Source: a virus
Length of the DNA: 35,534 bases
Reading direction: 5' to 3' (one strand)
IMG/VR virus record: IMGVR_UViG_3300036806_000406
Coordinates: 1-35,534 of that record
Numbering within the stretch: position 1 is the first letter of the stretch; every line of letters starts with the position of its first letter. Made by a program: the position numbers and the translations under genes. Of the stretch, positions 32,267 to 35,534 are shown one piece after another. Under the pieces are notes generated by a model, which saw nothing but the letters and a program-made list of their open reading frames with translations, did no database searches and had not been told where the DNA came from.

Positions 32267-32432
32267 GTCACCATGTCACCGTCACCAAGGGGGTCTTCCA
32301 AACATGTTCTATAAGAGAGGGCATTTTTTATATGCATCTCTTACGTATACGTTCTGAACAGGATGGTGACGTTGGTGACATTGGTGACAGGACTGGTTTG
32401 ACACATGTTTTCCTGTCACCATCAGTGTCACC
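32267..32432. repeat. Array of GTCACC/GGTGAC repeats with central AT-rich inverted repeat
   Basis: GTCACC is at 32267, 32275, 32281, 32415 and 32427; its complement GGTGAC at 32365, 32374 and 32383 (exactly nine bases apart). Between the groups lie AAGAGAGGGCAT with its complement ATGCATCTCTT (about 32313-32342) flanking TTTTTATAT, and the palindrome ACGTATACGT (32343-32352). The array fills the gap between the RuvC operon and the DUF2237 gene. Repeats on both sides of an AT-rich segment fit an origin with iterons or an operator array. Confidence 0.8.
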
Positions 32433-32493
32433 AAGTCAGCGGATGGTGCCGTGGGGAAGCTGGACGCACCCAACTCGGAGGTCTTGTCCTAGC

Positions 32494-32901
32494 ATGCTGC
32501 GGGATGATCGAAGCGAGGGAGAGCGGCAACAAAGCGAGCCGCGGAACGTCCTCGGCGAGCAGCTCGATATCTGCTCGACCAAGCCTATGACCGGGTTCTT
32601 CCGGGACGGTTGTTGCAACACGAGCACTGAGGATGTTGGCAGTCATACCGTCTGCGTCGTGATGACCGCAGAGTTTCTTGAGTTTTCCAAATCGCAAGGC
32701 AACGATTTATCTACGCCAATACCTGCATTCGGATTTCCTGGCCTCAAACCCGGCGACCGCTGGTGCCTGTGCGCACCGCGTTGGCAGGAAGCGTTCCAGG
32801 CTGGGAAGGCACCGCGGGTCGTCTTACGAGCGACTCACGAAGGCGCCTTGAGCTTTTGTTCGCTGGCCGATCTAAAGCGATTCGCAGTCGACCTCAGCTA
32901 G
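32494..32901 (+). CDS. DUF2237 protein
   Basis: From the ATG at 32494 this is 135 residues; the start is not certain (a GGAGG lies about 14 bases upstream). The protein has the DUF2237 pattern: NVLGEQLDICSTKPMTGFFR, DGCCNTSTEDVGSHTVC, TAEFLEFSKSQGNDLSTP and FGFPGLKPGDRWCLCAPRW. Four or more conserved cysteines suggest metal binding or redox chemistry; the role is unknown. It is a widespread bacterial gene, on the plus strand, and overlaps the end of the primase gene by eight bases in a convergent layout. Confidence 0.88.
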   Translation: MLRDDRSEGERQQSEPRNVLGEQLDICSTKPMTGFFRDGCCNTSTEDVGSHTVCVVMTAEFLEFSKSQGNDLSTPIPAFGFPGLKPGDRWCLCAPRWQEAFQAGKAPRVVLRATHEGALSFCSLADLKRFAVDLS

Positions 32902-35431
32902 CCTCGCGTTCAGGCTTTTCCAAGAGTCGATACCGCCATTCTCGGAAGGAGCCCTTGCGGGCTTGGTACCGCTCCCATTCCCGCGTCTTGAGATAGGCGG
33001 CCACCCGCATCTGTTCGGCGCGGTTCCAACGTGCGGGTTCTATTCCGAGCGCCTGTTCGAGGATCTCGCCGACCGAGACGTCAGACAGCGTCTGAGGCCG
33101 CTCGACCTCCTCATCCCGCCAATCATCGTAGTTGCCGTATCCGTGGTTGACCCGCCTGCACTCAAAGGAGAGCCATCGGTCAATCCGCGCATCCCAAGCG
33201 TCTCCTTGATACCGTCGATCTTGTTCAATCTTTGCGTCGGCCATCAATTCCGGTTCATCGAACCACCAGATCGCACCCTGTCGATAACGCGCGACGGCCT
33301 CGGCCCACAATTGGTCGCGGTCTCGACCAAGCGCCGCAACGTCGATCAACCCGCATCGCACGGGCCAAAATCGGCGGTTGCCCGTTTCGTCCCGGAGATA
33401 CGTCTCTGGGTTGACGCTGCCCGCGAACACGCACTGACGAGGCACCTCCACGACATACCGCTCGTATGGCGGGCGATATCTGTCCGTCGTCCGTGTCAGG
33501 AAGGCTTTGATCCGGGAAACCTCCGCCCGGCTGATTGCATCGAGTTCGGCGAATTCGATGATCCAGACCCCGCGCATCTGCTGAGCAGCATCCTTGCTGC
33601 CGATTTCGGCGAGCTCGTCGGTGAACCACTCAGCGCCTGCAAGCATCTTCAGTGCGCTGGACTTCTTCGCACCTTGCGGCCCCTCCAGGATCAACATGTG
33701 GTCGACCTTGGCGCCGGGCTGCAAGATGCGAGCGACCGCGGAAATCATCCAGCGCGATCCTATGGCGCGGATCAGTGAAGTGTCGTCGGCGCCCAAGTAA
33801 GTGATGAGCCAGCTGTCGAGCCTGTCAACGCCGTCCCACCGTAAACTCGTCAGATAGTCACGGACCGGATGCACACGGATGTCTCGCGCCACGGCGTTGA
33901 CACCCCGGCTTACAGTGACGGGGCTCACATTAATTTCGCGGTGCTGCAGCCATACTGCACACCGCACGTCGTCCACATCGAGCCAGGCGCGAGGCACAGC
34001 GCTGCGCGCGTCCCACGGCAAGGCTCGCGCGACCATTATCTCCTGGCGGAATTCGTCGAACCCCAAGGCGCCCGCAAATGCTTCATCATTCGACAAGGCG
34101 ACGATGACATTCGCTTCGTTGCGCTCTGGCGTCCCGGCGAGGTCGAGTCGGAGTTGGCTCGCCCACTTGGGACGAAAAGGCTGCCGGTGGATGTCACCGG
34201 TGGCGTTCAGGCGGCGGCGCAATTCGCCGATCTGCTTCTCAAGAATAGCAACGGAAATCCCGGTCGACCGCTTGATTGCATCCAGAACCTGCCGCTCGGG
34301 CAGCGGCTCAAGCCGAGCCTGGACGAGTTGACCGAGAAGAGTTCCAAGCGCCTGAAGATCAGGCGGCCTGGTCAACAACCGAACGGCGGATTCGAAATCG
34401 CCCACGATGCTGATGAGGTGCTGCGCCTGATTTGGTTTCGGCGCTGCATAATCATTGGCGACCGCGCCGCGGCGGAGATCATCGTTGAAGTCGTCGCCAT
34501 GCAGCGGCGTTAGGACAGTATTGGCGATTCCTGCTGTGTTAAGCCGCTCCGCCAGAGCTGCAGCAGCCTGCGATCCGGCATTTCCCGCGTCGGCAAAAAC
34601 CGTCACGCGCGTGACGCCTGGCGGCCACTGCCACTGCCGTATGCCGTCGGCCGACAGGGCGGCCCACGTCGCAATCCCAAAGATCGCCTGCGCGGAGAGA
34701 GCCGTCTCGATGCCTTCAGCTATACCGAGATGTCCATTGCTCCCGAGCGAGAACAGGCGAACCGACCCGCCAGCCACCGGGCCCAGCATTTTCTTGCCCG
34801 GTGGCGCCTTGGCCGATCCATCATCGAACAAGTAGGTGCGATGGATGCCACCAGTCGGCTCGCCGGCTGCATCTCGCACCCAAGCCACCATGCCGGGCCA
34901 TCCGCGCTTCGTTTCAAAGTCGGTCAGATCGTCGTTAAAAAGTAGGTCATCACAGGCGGGATCGCGCAGCCCTCGCGTCTGCAGATACCGCTCGGCGACC
35001 GAGCCGGCGAGCGATGCACACCCGGTGAGAATCCGTGCAACTTCATGACTATGGTCGACTTTGGCAGATGCGGCGCCGCGTGTCGGCGCCGGTCGATCCA
35101 GCCGCGCCTGCCGTGCCGCCTCCTCGAAAAGTGCCGCGTTGCCCATCCCGGTGGAATGATGAATGAGGTCGATCGGACCGGCGCATTCACCAGTCGCATG
35201 GTCGTAGCCCCAACCGGCCCTGGAGCCGCGTAAATGAATGACGCACGAGCCCTCGTTGCGCGGCGGGCGGCCCGAGAGGTCTGCACATCGGAGCGTTTTG
35301 CGGTCCGGCGAAAGCCGCGCATGCGGAAACAGCTGCGGCAGCCATTCGGCTGCCGTAGCACACAGACGCTCGCAGATGTCATCGAGGTCGTAACGGACGG
35401 GTGGCTGCCAGACCTCGTTGAGGTCGATCAT
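32894..35431 (-). CDS. Phage primase-helicase, VapE-type
   Basis: This 845-residue protein begins with a zinc-free primase-like part (RLSPDRKTLRCADLSGRPP, WGYDHATGECAGPIDLIHH), followed by a Toprim-like region (LGIAEGIETALSAQAIFG, VTVFADAGNAGSQAA). The C-terminal half is the virulence-associated E helicase domain: DYLTSLRWDGVDRLDSWL, Walker A LEGPQGAKKSSAL, Walker B VWIIEFAELDAI, and CVFAGSVNPETYLRDETGNR. It should make primers and unwind phage DNA. The start overlaps the stop of the upstream gene (ATGA). It is complete. Confidence 0.93.
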   Translation of the reverse strand: MIDLNEVWQPPVRYDLDDICERLCATAAEWLPQLFPHARLSPDRKTLRCADLSGRPPRNEGSCVIHLRGSRAGWGYDHATGECAGPIDLIHHSTGMGNAALFEEAARQARLDRPAPTRGAASAKVDHSHEVARILTGCASLAGSVAERYLQTRGLRDPACDDLLFNDDLTDFETKRGWPGMVAWVRDAAGEPTGGIHRTYLFDDGSAKAPPGKKMLGPVAGGSVRLFSLGSNGHLGIAEGIETALSAQAIFGIATWAALSADGIRQWQWPPGVTRVTVFADAGNAGSQAAAALAERLNTAGIANTVLTPLHGDDFNDDLRRGAVANDYAAPKPNQAQHLISIVGDFESAVRLLTRPPDLQALGTLLGQLVQARLEPLPERQVLDAIKRSTGISVAILEKQIGELRRRLNATGDIHRQPFRPKWASQLRLDLAGTPERNEANVIVALSNDEAFAGALGFDEFRQEIMVARALPWDARSAVPRAWLDVDDVRCAVWLQHREINVSPVTVSRGVNAVARDIRVHPVRDYLTSLRWDGVDRLDSWLITYLGADDTSLIRAIGSRWMISAVARILQPGAKVDHMLILEGPQGAKKSSALKMLAGAEWFTDELAEIGSKDAAQQMRGVWIIEFAELDAISRAEVSRIKAFLTRTTDRYRPPYERYVVEVPRQCVFAGSVNPETYLRDETGNRRFWPVRCGLIDVAALGRDRDQLWAEAVARYRQGAIWWFDEPELMADAKIEQDRRYQGDAWDARIDRWLSFECRRVNHGYGNYDDWRDEEVERPQTLSDVSVGEILEQALGIEPARWNRAEQMRVAAYLKTREWERYQARKGSFREWRYRLLEKPEREAS

Positions 35432-35534
35432 GACAGGATCACCAGCCCTCTCTCGGCTCGGGTGATCACGGTATAGAGCCAGCGCCGCCTATCGGATTCG
35501 TTGCGGCCGAGCCCGTCATCCCAGACGATGACGT
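35428..35534 (-). CDS. C-terminal end of a UvrD/RecD-like helicase (partial)
   Basis: Only the last 35 residues are in the window: VIVWDDGLGRNESDRRRW, then LYTVITRAERGLVILS. The LYT-x-ITRAE block is motif VI of the UvrD/RecD-type C-terminal helicase domain. The stop TGA overlaps the primase start (ATGA), so the two genes are co-translated. The rest lies outside the window to the right. Confidence 0.75.
   Translation of the reverse strand, partial: VIVWDDGLGRNESDRRRWLYTVITRAERGLVILS

Noticed and set aside
1-35534. CRISPR array, tRNA, rRNA, integrase or transposase
   Set aside because: None was found on either strand; the integrase and true prophage ends may lie outside the window.

Overview
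The window looks like alphaproteobacterial DNA, most likely Bradyrhizobium or a close relative. It is rich in G+C, the prophage proteins resemble those I know from Bradyrhizobium-type genomes, and a FixK/FNR-type box sits beside a universal stress protein gene. No rRNA, tRNA, CRISPR, transposase or integrase was found. The genus is an inference; the prophage content is clear.

Most of the window is a lambda/HK97-like tailed prophage transcribed leftwards (minus strand). In transcription order, from right to left: the tail end of a helicase-like gene, a primase-helicase (32.9-35.4 kb), a short operon starting with a RuvC-like nuclease (30.6-32.1 kb), a broken ParB-methyltransferase gene (28.8-30.0 kb), small and large terminase (24.9-27.5 kb), gpW, portal, S49 protease with a nested scaffold, decoration protein and major capsid (18.4-22.8 kb), the tail genes (6.0-15.9 kb, with an apparent -1 frameshift chaperone pair and a 921-residue tape measure), and a lysis cassette (3.2-5.9 kb: GH108 endolysin, alpha/beta hydrolase, holin-like membrane proteins).

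The phage order is interrupted several times by bacterial-type genes, many on the plus strand: PAP2 phosphatase plus lipid kinase between gpW and large terminase (23.0-24.9 kb); cytochrome b561, a DUF6065-like gene, a His-rich secreted protein and an ABC-binding-protein remnant between capsid and tail (16.0-18.1 kb), where connector and major tail genes would be expected; a periplasmic binding protein directly upstream of the small terminase (27.5-28.2 kb); and a DUF2237 gene (32.5-32.9 kb). The left flank (1-3.2 kb) holds Usp, DedA, an outer-membrane-like protein and a frameshifted cytochrome b561 copy. The DedA and PAP2 genes resemble the two halves of a DedA-PAP2 fusion known in other bacteria.

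Several phage genes carry apparent single-base frameshifts (S49 protease N-terminus, methyltransferase) and head-tail connector genes were not found, so the prophage is probably defective, unless these are sequencing or assembly errors. Two non-coding repeat clusters stand out: eight GTCACC/GGTGAC hexamers around an AT-rich inverted repeat (32267-32432), and four copies of GGTGGTAAC (30057-30251). They are candidates for an origin or an operator array.
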